From: Apostichopus japonicus
Lineage: Eukaryota; Echinodermata; Holothuroidea; Aspidochirotida; Stichopodidae
DNA length: 64,000 bases
Direction: 5' to 3'
NCBI RefSeq assembly: GCF_037975245.1
Contig: NC_092575.1
Coordinates: 9,580,001 to 9,644,000 of the forward strand
How positions within the stretch are numbered: the first letter of the stretch is position 1; each line of letters begins with the position of its first letter. Of the stretch, positions 1 to 11,200 are shown in pieces. The position numbers and the translations under genes are program-made. The notes beneath the pieces are model-generated. The model had not been told where the DNA came from and searched no databases. It worked only from the letters and a program-made list of their open reading frames with translations.

Positions 1-2103
1 CTTAGGCAACAACAACACAGCAGCAATACAGCTACTGCATAGTGGACTATAATTACTGATATGCTTCACCCAAAAGACAATACATTAAGTCAACCATCTT
101 TGTATCTCTGAACAGAGATAAGTTTCCCAGCAATCTCTTTTTCTGTTTCTTTTTTAATTGGAATTGTTTCCTTTGTAATCATGGAAAAGCTGCATTTCCA
201 GTCAATATTGAACAATTTGAAAATGAGGAAAAGAGGACAATTCCTTCATTAAAGTCTCCATATAATGTTAAAGTATGTTCAGGAGAGTAATGATCACATA
301 GCCATTGTACACAACATATCCCATCAATTGAGCTTATAATGCATCATTTCTGCAGTACTTAAAACCTGTTTATCTGGTATGGAAGGAAACCTTTCTATCT
401 GTTTGGTATTTGCTGACCAGTGAAACTCAGCAAATCTTTTTGTTTTCAATGACCAATGCTTATAGTTGCTTTCAACATCAAACATTTTAGTTACCAAGGT
501 TATGTATGAAATAAACCAATCAAGAGGACAACTGGCCTGCATTGAAACAATGGTATAAATGTGACCAAAGCATTCTATTTATAGCGTTGAGCATTAATTT
601 ATTAGTGAATAGGTAAGAAATCCTATGGTTAAAGATTAATATTTGGTTGGCAGCAAGCCATTACATCACAGTATTGATATGATGATATCTCTTATATTTC
701 ATCAGCAATGTTACCATAATTGACCTTTCCCTATCTGCTTGTACAGGTTGCCTACCATCGTTTATTCATATCTCCATAAACCAAACTTTCAAGGAGTCTT
801 CATGAAATTAAAATGCACTAAGATTGAATTTCTCCTCTAAGTGGAGATAATATTGCAGGAAATGAAAAATGCTTGGCAGTGCCAGGCACTGTTCCAACTT
901 GCTGACGACTGGTATTACCATTTACGTGTAAATTCAATGTTCATGACCTATTAAAGTACATGCTGTTGGGTCTTCACATAACTTTACACTAAAAACATCT
1001 CTTTCCAACTTTAGAAGATGCTTACTGCTTACTTATTAAAATATGATGACAATCCATTTTTGTTTGCTGCTTGATATTATTAAATACTTAAAATATGGAA
1101 AATTGACACCATTCAATTTTCTAGATGGAAGCAATACAATGCATTTTCTTTTGAAAATTCAACCAAACTAGACCTGTTACAAATTAACTCATAAAAGACA
1201 TTGATTTTGTATACATCGAAATTACAGTTCACAATGTTATTTATTTCACAATTGTTCACCATATATGGAACAAGAGTTTGTGTGAAACTACACATAGTCT
1301 GTGATTATTTAATACCATGGATGATCCAGATTTAGAATACTTTTTTCTCACATGAGATATAGTGTTTCACATTTCTACATAACTTTGTCCCGTTATGATT
1401 CAAATAGTCAATCAAAAATATTAAAAGCTGTGATATATCATGAAATACATCAGTAATCATATTAACAGCTGTGAGATAGCATGAAATACATCAGTAAACC
1501 GTGCAACAATCTCTAATCAAACACGATTGTCAATTCTCCTCCACCTTCCCTTTTATCATATTAGTCGGGACCCCTAGAAATGGTTGCAGTGCTATAAAAG
1601 TTATTATTGTTCCGTTGGGGGGGGGGGTGAGAAGTTGGAGAGGGTTTGGGAGTTTTAACTGATTCCATTGTTTCAAATTCTTTGACTTTAAACATTTCGT
1701 ACAGAAGCAACACCTTATGGAGACTTCTTACTTTAAGTTTAAGGCTCCCAAGGACGATTGAGGTATTTTCATATTTGTACATACACAAGAAAGGCTGAAA
1801 AACAACTCTTCCAAATTGCCATAAAACAAAATACTGTTTGACTTGGTTTTAGTGGTGACTCTTTGTTGCTTCCTTCTAATTACTGCTGGCAGGTTCAATT
1901 TCACCTCAATAGCTACAAGCATTGATAACCCTCAACTACAGCTTTGATTACAAAGTTCTTGCATTCGGTATCTTATTATTCTGTTTAGGTGGGATGGGAT
2001 CATCTGTGTGGTAAATCTTTCACAAGAGTTCCACTTAATGCCACCCTTGATATAAAACAAGCACCCTGAATAATGACAAGTGATCACCACTCGACAGATG
2101 CGA

Positions 2104-3021
2104 CACCCTCAAACAGTCTACTACAGAGAGAAGTGTGAAGCTGCCCTCTATCCTCAAACATAGTCTACTACAGAGAGTAGTGTGAAGCTGACCTCTGTCC
2201 TCAAACATACAGTCTACTACAGAGAGTAGTGTGAAGCTGACCTCTATCCTCAAACATAGTCTTCAGAGAGTAGCATGAATCTGCCCTCTATCCTCAAACA
2301 GTCTACTACAGAGAGTAGTGTGAAGCTGCCCTCTATCCTCAAACATACAGTCTACAGAGAGTAGCATGGATCTGCCCTCTATCCTCAAACAGTCTTCTAC
2401 AGAGAGTAGTGTGTAGCTGCCCTCTATCCTCAAACATACAGTCTACTACAGAGAGTAGTGTGTAGCTGCCCTCTATCCTCAAACAGTCTTCTACAGAGAG
2501 TAGTGTGTAGCTGCCCTCTATCCTCAAACATAGTCTACTACAGAGGGTAGTGTGAAGCTGCCCTCTATCCTCAAACATACAGTCTACAGAGAGTAGCATG
2601 AATCTGCCCTCTATCCTCAAACATACAGTCTTCAGAGAGTAGCATGAATCTACCCTCTATCCTCAAACAGTCTACAGAGAGTAGTGTGTAGCTGCCCTCT
2701 ATCCTCAAACATACAGTCTACTACTGAGAGAAGTGTGAAGCTGCCCTCTATCCTCAAACATACAGTCTACTACAGAGAGTAGTGTGAAGCTGACCTCTAT
2801 CCTCAAACATACAGTCTACTACAGAGAGTAGTGTGAAGCTGACCTCTATCCTCAAACATACAGTCTTCAGAGAGTAGCATGAATCTGCCCTCTATCCTCA
2901 AACAGTCTTCTACAGAGAGTAGTGTGTAGCTGCCCTCTATCCTCAAACATACAGTCTTCAGAGAGTAGCATGAAGCTGCCCTCTATCCTCAAACAGTCTA
3001 CAGAGAGTAGCATGAAGCTGC
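2104..3021. repeat. Minisatellite, ~49-bp unit
   Basis: About 19 head-to-tail copies of a unit containing AGAGAGTAGTGTGAAGCTG followed by CCCTCTATCCTCAAACATAC. Units vary from about 38 to 50 bp through loss of ACATACAG or CTAC segments. Short open frames across it on the minus strand are repeat artefacts. Confidence 0.95.
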
Positions 3022-4447
3022 CCATTATAATAGTATAACATTTATAATAGTGTAACATTATAATAGTGTAACAATTATAAAAGTGTAACAAGGTCTGACC
3101 AAATCTGAACAATGGCTGATATACTATATCTTTAAGTCTTCTACAGATAACACATTATACATACTTCACTTGCCTTGGCTAAGGGTGGGGATAACTATGC
3201 AGAAGTATAGCTAGTGCCTTGAAAAATGGCGGAAATAGTTAAAGAGACCAAGTGTTCACAATTTCTATAATAAAGACTAATAGTCTGGTGCGTAACACAG
3301 CATATCACATTAAGGTTTATCCAGTGAAGAGTACTCAGTTTATTAACCTCAGATTATCAAGTTAAGAAGATATCTGTACTTTTTATGTTTATTGCAAACT
3401 CTTCCAGTTCACTCTTTTGCCATTTTTGCTTCTTAGTATATTTTATGTGTTGATATTGGAAGTCAGAGGCAAGTTTATCACAACATTAATATATCTATCA
3501 ATCTAGCCATAGAATAAAACATAAAATGAGGCCTTATCTTTTTCTAATAAGACATTTGTTCTAACTTGAAACTTTTGACACCTTGATTTATCAGTTACAC
3601 TGGTATATACAATTATCAATGCAAAGTTCTAAAAATGCTCATGGTTCAAGCCCTCCTTGAAAAGTTGATGAAAATTCAGGAGTTGAAATCTTGATTTGTG
3701 TTTAGTAAATCACTGAATGAATGAACCAGATAAGCATGTATACAAGCAGCTACACTTTACATTCAGTACAAATTGTTGCTTGCATTAAACTACTGATAAT
3801 TTTCAATTGTAATAAAGTTAAAAGATTGCTGAAGCCATATTTCAGGTGAAAGATTGCTGTTTTATATGGATATAAAATAGGTAAAATGGTACTTGTAGAG
3901 ACACTGAGACAGAGAAACGTAAATGTTATCTATTAATTATATAACTTCCATTCAAACATTGTTTGCATAGCTCTTCCCTCACTAACAATGTTAGTGACCC
4001 ATAATCATTGCAGGCATAGTCTGTAAATGCAGGAATAATGGAATAGGTGAAAGGTTTCAAATTTTGAAACAAGATTTGCAGAATCAATACACTAGCTCTT
4101 AAAAGATGTTTACTAATGTCTCTCCTAGATTGGTACCAGTAAAAATAACGGGGTATCCAAATACATCAATAAAAAATTGTGCAGGAAAAGTGAGACTCAA
4201 TTACCATCTCTCATCACCACTACTCACGAATATGCGTCCTGAGATTACTAATTGAGTGAGGAATTCAAACATCTGATGAGGTTGCCAGCACCTTTAGCCT
4301 TCTTTTCTCACAACTAGCTCATTAAAATGATTATCTTACAGCTGAAGTGAAAATTGAAGTAACTGCTAGTGGCACTATTCTTCACTTACAACAATACTTG
4401 AGAGAGAATAAAAACATAAGACAATACAGAAAAAAAGAGGAATATAT

Positions 4448-4464
4448 AAATATATATATATATG

Positions 4465-4501
<37 letters not shown>
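4448..4501. repeat. TA/GA compound microsatellite
   Basis: An uninterrupted (TA)n tract with one TG interruption runs straight into (GA)n. Confidence 0.95.
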
Positions 4502-4510
<9 letters not shown>

Positions 4511-6583
4511 CAGCAAACAACTTCTCAAAGGAGAAATTACCTTTATTATGCCTCACCTTCTTATTTACTAAGTTAAATAATATATTTGTTTGGTATATTT
4601 TTAGCAAATTTGGTATAAGTCTGTGTAGACTGTGTCATCTGAAGGTCTGATTAGTGAGACTGAGAACAAAAATATTTAATTTCTGATGAGTAAAATATTG
4701 CAATATCACACTTTATCTTTAGATTCACATGTATACTATTTATAGATTGTTACAATAGAACAGAGCATATAGTTTGAGATGGCCAATGAAGGCATCTGTT
4801 GTGAAGGCATCTATTGTGAAGGCATCTATACTGTGATACTTCAAGCTGAATCAAGTCTGGATTCTACTTTCTTTGTCTAACTGTTCTCTAATGGCATTGT
4901 GTAGCTAATACTGCCAAACTATCTTGTAAATCTTACGCTTAAGATGTAATTAAAGTTATAGACAGCTTTTCTTAAATCTAATATACAATAACAACACTTG
5001 TCTATATGATTAGATCCAAGTTATGATATTTACCTTATTTATAAAGTGAATGCAATAGTAATACATCTCTTTTTCATTCCCTCTTCAGTCAACAGCAGTG
5101 TAACTAGCTTGCTATATGTAAAAGTCAAACACTCCAAGCTAAACTTGATAATAGTCTACAAATGTCAACAAAATAATCTCTGATTGTCACCAGCTTCACT
5201 TTGTTCCATTATTCTGTGATGCATCCAATGGTAATGGATCAGTCATCAAGTTACATTACTGTTACGCTGTTGTTTCAAAAATTAATTTAGAGGAATACCA
5301 TGGAAGCCGAGGAGGGTTTAAGCTTTTGCCACAATCAGTGATTTGATGATAAATATGTATTTGTCACAATAAAGGTAATATTGGTTAAATTTTGTGTGTG
5401 ATATAGCTGGGGGTGCATAGATTTCATCAGAACTATCAAACTTCCAGCATGTAACTATGACAACAGAGACCTATGCTAGGGGGAAGGATAAAGGATAGGG
5501 TCTAGTAACTCAAAACATCAATGGTCCCATGGTCACTGAATCTCAGTTAATAATAACAATGTACATGATCTAACCAAGAAAACAAAAGATAATGCCTTTA
5601 AAATTTCCTGAAATTTTGATCAAAATGTAGCTTAAGGTGAATAAAATAGTAAAAAATTGGAAAATCTGCAGCCTGGTGATGAAATGCCTAAACCAATTCC
5701 CAATATAACAATATAACTGCCCAACTTGTTCTTGTGATTGAAATGATGTATAACAATACAAACATTGGTAATTAAGTGAGAAGAAAATAACTGGTTCATG
5801 CATATAAAAACTTAATTCAGAGAGACCATTCAACAATGCCTACAATCTGCAGCGCTAAGTGCATGATTTACCATGACCATTGTCTTATCTGCTCATTTCA
5901 CCCAAAGTGCTGGTTACACACACCTTGTATTTGCACTGTCAAATATTAAAGGTAAAATTGTCCATTCCAGAGCATTAAATATGTTTTGGCTGGGAAACTC
6001 ATAATTTAATTTCATTGGACAATACTAAACCTCAAAAGGAACAATTTCAGGAAAATGGTTGCATCCCTTGAGATCCAGTGAATCTCTTTCCTTCCATAGT
6101 AACCAGGATTCAGCAAACACACAGGTCACTGCCACCAAATATGTTTCAAACACTATAGCATGCTCAGTTGTCAACAAGTATTCACATATAGGAATGAAAA
6201 AGCTATGAAGAATATTTACTTAGAAAGACTAAAATCAATCATATTTCCACATTTATTACTCAGGAGATGACCAGCTTATTCCTACCTCCAGAAGCTGTGT
6301 CAATTTCAGTCCCATTTCCCATTTGTAAACCTTTATGTCCTTAACATTTAGAGAGTAATGGAGACAACTTATAACTGTTGATTATAACAGAACTAATGCT
6401 ACACAAACAACACAACCAAGAAGTCAATTAACTAATGCTGATACATTGTAATTGAGGTGTGAACTTGCATCTATCTTCACTTCTCAAAAAACAATATCAA
6501 GATGTGTGAGCAGAGAGTGTCTTCTCGCAAGACCAACCCTCTCCCCTCACCAATAAATTTGTCAAGGTGTTTAAGTACACTGT

Positions 6584-7019
6584 CAGGGATGTGCCGATGC
6601 TGGGCGGCCCCGCCCAGCACTAAAAATTACCGCCCAGCACTCTCTAAAAAATCGTGAATCCCGCCCAGCACTATTTTCATCTAAAATCCTGACATTCCTA
6701 ACAATATATTCAACATAAATTGGGCCTAGCCTATGCCAAAATCATAGACTAATAATGCATCAGTTACGCATGCAAGAAACATTACTTACGGCTCTCAATC
6801 GGTCCCTTGTAAAATCTCTTTGAAAAAAACTAATAATTTTTACCAGGTACGTAATATATTTCACTAAATTTTTAAAAAAAAATGTAAATTGTTAGCAATT
6901 AGCAAATTGTTAGTACTTGTGTATGTGCTTAAAAAGCTACACAAGTGCCAGCATTTGGCATCTGAGCACCTTCAAAAATCATAATAACCGGCACTCAGGA
7001 AATCCTGGGCACATCCCTG
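6584..7019. mobile_element. MITE-like element with 12-bp inverted ends
   Basis: Begins CAGGGATGTGCC and ends GGCACATCCCTG, an exact 12-bp inverted pair 436 bp apart. CGCCCAGCACT is repeated three times close to the left end. No coding capacity. CAGGG termini fit hAT-type non-autonomous elements, but I see no clean 8-bp target duplication (flanks CACTGT and CAATGT are similar only). Confidence 0.6.
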
Positions 7020-7289
7020 CAATGTAATATATAAATAAAACTTACAGAATGAAAGCACCCTTTTTTCCATTTTAATGTTCCTACAGGTAAAAGTCTGTTC
7101 ATCAAAGATCACCACATTCATGTGAGAACATGAATGAAAATATCAACTTACTAGTCCTTGTACTCATGAACATCTTGTGTTCTTACTTGTACAGGTACTC
7201 TTAAGTTTGCACTTCTAAAAATGAAATTCAAATTCTTGTTCTCATACTTGTGGTTTTGTACTCAAACTAGTTCTGGCATACTCTGATCG

Positions 7290-7790
7290 ATGACACTGCA
7301 CAGGAATGCTGAGCGCCTAGTCTCACTCACTAAACAGTTTGATTACATCACTCCTGTACTCCGTTCATTGCATTGGCTTCCCGTCTCTTAGCTCATCCAG
7401 TTTAAGATCCTACTTCACACCTGCAAATCGATCAACTTGCTTGCACCTCAATATATCACTGACCTTCTTACTCCTTTGAGTCGGTCAACTACAGTTACGC
7501 TTCGCTCTTCCAATCATGCGCATTTGCAATTAACTCCTGGTCCACGTACCAGCACTGGTTATGGAGATCGTGCCTCTGTCGCTGCGCCTTCTCTTTGGAA
7601 CGAACTCCCATTTCGCGTTCGTGACTCTCCCTCTCTTTGTATCTTCAAGAGACAACTGAAAACATTTCTGTTTGATTCCTAGTTTCTTTTTTCCCCTTGG
7701 TTTCCTTTGTCTCTTTCCTACTTTGTAAAGCTCTTTGAAACGCTGTATTAAGCGCTATATAAAAGGAATTTATCATTATTATTAATGCTG
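7290..7790 (+). mobile_element. LINE 3' fragment (CR1/L2-like reverse transcriptase C-terminus)
   Basis: The open frame reads LVSLTKQFDYITPVLRSLHW and LPVS, then a stop, then KILLHTCKSINLLAPQYITD and further on AAPSLWNELPFRVRDSP and FKRQLKTFLFDS. This is the standard C-terminal block of CR1/L2-clade non-LTR retrotransposon RT. The 3' tail has CTTTGAAACGCTGTATTAAG and a short ATT repeat. The in-frame stop and 5' truncation mark it as a dead copy. Confidence 0.88.
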
Positions 7791-8089
7791 CGAGGGAACA
7801 CCGCGCAGGAACGCTGCCTGCTGAGTGTATTCAGTGATATCATAAGAATCATTTTGCAGAGTCTGAGGGGAATTCGTCACATGTCCCCCTACCTTTAATC
7901 CTAATGATCATGAAACAAATAATCTAGCCTGTCACCCTTGTGCAATTAATAACAAAATGGCTAACTGAAGTTACAAGTGTGACCCTGCAAAAACCAACTT
8001 TAAATGACAAATTAAAGAGAGAAGTAAAGTTTTAGAGGAATGTAACTGAAATTTCAGAATAAATGATCTTAAAACAAGCAGTGACTGAC

Positions 8090-8278
8090 CTTTCTTCTTT
8101 ACATATGGTACTACTACATTCACAGGGCTGTCTGGGCAAACTCTCAAAGCAGTGTCATTTCTCACATTACTGACGGTTCTTTTTCTTGGTGAAGTTCTTC
8201 TCCCTGGTTCTGCTTTGAGTGCTAACTGTTCCAACAGATACGTACTTGTTATAACATTAGCTGGGACTTCCGTAATTC
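8090..8278 (-). CDS. BRIP1: BRIP1 exon 28 (putative, C-terminal)
   Basis: 189 bp, phase 1/1, acceptor ACCATAG, donor GTCAGT. Codes [20 protein letters not shown], a basic stretch with [10 protein letters not shown], and a [17 protein letters not shown] end. The open frame is long and in phase with exon 27. If the donor is not used, the frame stays open through the putative intron to a stop at about 7,971. A downstream acceptor TTTTTGCAG near 7,990 would reach the same stop (GSHL then stop). The true 3' end of the gene is therefore unresolved. Confidence 0.6.
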
Positions 8279-11200
8279 CTATGGTAGACAAGACAGAGAA
8301 AAATAAAATAAAATAAATCCATAAAAAATTTGAACTGCATTTAAATGTTTGATTCCAGTCAATCTTAGGTGAAAGTCCCTTGTGCCTCAGCAGGCTATCA
8401 AGGTATGATACAAGCTTTCTTGTGATTAAAATAAATTATACACAGAAATCCAGTCTGCATATGACATTACAGATAAGCTATTGATACCATAAGTAGTTCA
8501 TGTCACAGAGAGAAGATGATAACAAAGCCATATAAACTGAATATACAATTTGACTTAAGTCTCTGTAAACTACTTACTTTAAGCACTACTCAATTATAGT
8601 AAAGTCACCGCAAATTCCGCAATGCATCTAAATGGTGCTCATTTTAACGACCTCCTGGAATATCGTCTTATGTAGTATGTTTTTTTGTTATACATTAGCT
8701 GTAGCATTCTGTGAAGTTTGTATAGTAAATGGCACATCGGATGATTTTGAAGATTGAACTGCTTGTAGAATCAATTATTTATTCATCTTATCACCAAAGG
8801 GATATTCCACTGATAAAGTCTTGTGTGAGTTCCCACCAGATTAAGATTATTATTTTCCTTAGTGTATAAATGATTTGAACATTATATTATATATAGAGCA
8901 TGTTCAGCTCAGCTGCCAAGATGATATTACTCAGTTGGTTGATGCATTGGTAGAGTAACAAAGACACTGTAACTTTGTGATAAAACATGCTACCAGACGG
9001 CAGCGACGTAGCCAGGAATTTGCAACGGGGGGGGGGAGCACATTTTGTGATTGATATGGGGGAGGGGTCTAAGGGGAGAGGGTGTCCCCCTCCCGTTTTA
9101 GAAATGTTTGAACAATTGAAGGTCCTTAGATGCGATCTGGTGCAATGTTTTGCCAGTTTCATCATTATCATATGATATCATATTATCAGCAGATTTTGTT
9201 TCCTGTTTGAATTATTCTTTTACATGTTCATTTACATATTATATCAGAAAGACAAACATAGTGCTCTTTTACAATTTTTTCCATTAGGATGATTCTTGTT
9301 TATTGTCCAATGTCTGGACTTTAATACATTTGACGAACTTAACTGATGGACAATATAAACTTTCATATTTAGCAGTGTCATAATTATTTATAGGAAGCGC
9401 TTATCACGTACGATTGCTAGCTTAGCTTCATAACATGCTGTTCATGCAACAACTTAGGACCAATCATAGAAAGGACCAAAACGCATGTTGTCGTCGTCGT
9501 TGTGCATACGGTTTGTGACACTCCATCAAGTGCGGTTAGGTAGGCTATATGTATTTTATTACGCAGTGGCCAACTGTAGGCTTGTAATAGGCTATAGGCT
9601 AAATTTAGCTTATTGCATCTGCCAAACTAAGTAGCTGAATCAGTAGGCCTGAATGTTACTATGATTATAATCGAGTTAACGGAGCTGACGAGTATTCAAG
9701 ATCAAAAGAGCACTGACAAAATACCATACCATTAAACAACAGTTTTTAACATTTTTAGACACTGAATGGGGGGAGCAGTTGCTCCCCCCCCCCTGGCTAC
9801 GTCCCTGCCAGGAGGTGTTTTTCACAATCCAGTGCAGATATTTACAGCAAGCATTGACACATTCACCTCCTGCCACCAAAATATCACTTTAACAGGGATA
9901 ACGAAATGATGAAGCAATCATCCTCTCACGGGCATTTTACTGACCTGATTTACAGATAATGTTACCACAAGATGGACAAGATACATCAAGCACATCAGGA
10001 TTCTAAAGGAAAACAGGACACTGGATATGACAATGAAAGTACACACTAAATGGACTGCTTTAGCACTTAATACAACATGTTATGTTTGATAAGTGAATCC
10101 ACCATATCTTTCAACTTCCAAATATAAATATATTAAATATTTTATAAAATCTTTGGTACTAGGGAAACATTCACACATAACATTTCTTCTGAAAGTAAAC
10201 TATGCAAAACCTTTGTTGAAGCTGAACATGTTGTCACATCACTGACCCAACTTCAATGGATATTACACGAATCCAGGTTTTTTTTTATACTAAGTCAGGA
10301 CTGAAATTGTTCACTGAAAGATATACCACAGAGAAAGAGACAGCAAGGCAGAGATTAAATGTAATGAGAACATGCTCGTAATTACACCACCTTCTTGATA
10401 GTTTGGTCCACTTCAGTGGTTCCCATCCTTTTTGCAACAGTTACCCAATCCTCCCTGGCCTATAACCTCTATATCCTACTTACGTAAAACAGTCATTAAG
10501 TACAGTTGGAAATTGGTTCACACCGGCCGACACTAATTAATCTACATTCAGCTTTAACAAATGAATTTTAACCAGCAATCGGCGCTTCTTACCCCACTCT
10601 CCCCCCCCCCCCCCCAATAAAAAACTCAGTTCCTTACCCTTGGCGTGAATTGATCTCCATGTTAGTAACAACTGTTCTATATCATCTACAAATATAATAT
10701 ACCCTGACCACTGCCTGCATCAAAGTTGATTGATTCCACTCACCAGGTCCATTCTTTCCTTGACAGTCAGAGATGAATCTTTCTTGCTCCTTTTTGATTT
10801 CCTGAGTAAGGTATCCTCTTGTTCCTCCGTCTCTTCATCGTCATGACAACAAGTCCTCTTCCTCAATGGTGTTTGTTCCTTCTTTGAAGATGTACTTCTC
10901 CTTCTAAGTTTGGACCTTGTACTTCTTCTGACTGAACTATTGTTTAGCTTACTATTCTGTTTCTTTGTCACAGAGGAGGGAGTATCATGTATAGAATTGT
11001 CATTTTTATCAACAGTCACCTCCTCATTGAGTTTAAGTGTTTCTTGTGAAGATTCTTCTTCTTGCAACAAAGATGTATCTTCCTCATTCTCTACAACTAT
11101 CTGTGTCTCTTGATCCAGTAATTCTATTTCAACTTCCTTTACACTTAAATAGTTTACAGTGGTCGTGTCATCAACTTCTGCAGAGTCCTCTGGAAACAGA

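Larger units (their letters stand above)
1..8089. other. Flank downstream of BRIP1, no confident gene
   Basis: No coding exon could be supported. It may hold the 3' UTR or a last small exon of BRIP1. It contains a 49-bp minisatellite (2,104-3,021), a 17-bp AT-rich tandem (about 3,022-3,090), a TA/GA microsatellite (4,448-4,501), a 15-bp triplicate near 4,785-4,835, a MITE-like element (6,584-7,019) and a LINE 3' fragment (about 7,290-7,790). The rest (1-2,100, 3,100-4,440, 4,840-6,580) shows nothing I recognise. Confidence 0.6.

Noticed and set aside
830-935. A 33-codon in-phase open stretch on the minus strand after a CAG, possible distant last BRIP1 exon
   Set aside because: 7 kb from exon 28, no conservation, and chance occurrence is likely.
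2035-3112. Several open frames with repeated EDRGQLHTTLC-type peptides
   Set aside because: Translations of the 49-bp minisatellite.
6260-6330. Possible BRIP1 terminal exon on the minus strand ending in TGA just before an AATAAA
   Set aside because: The phase fits, but the acceptor has no pyrimidine tract and the peptide is unconserved; too weak to list.
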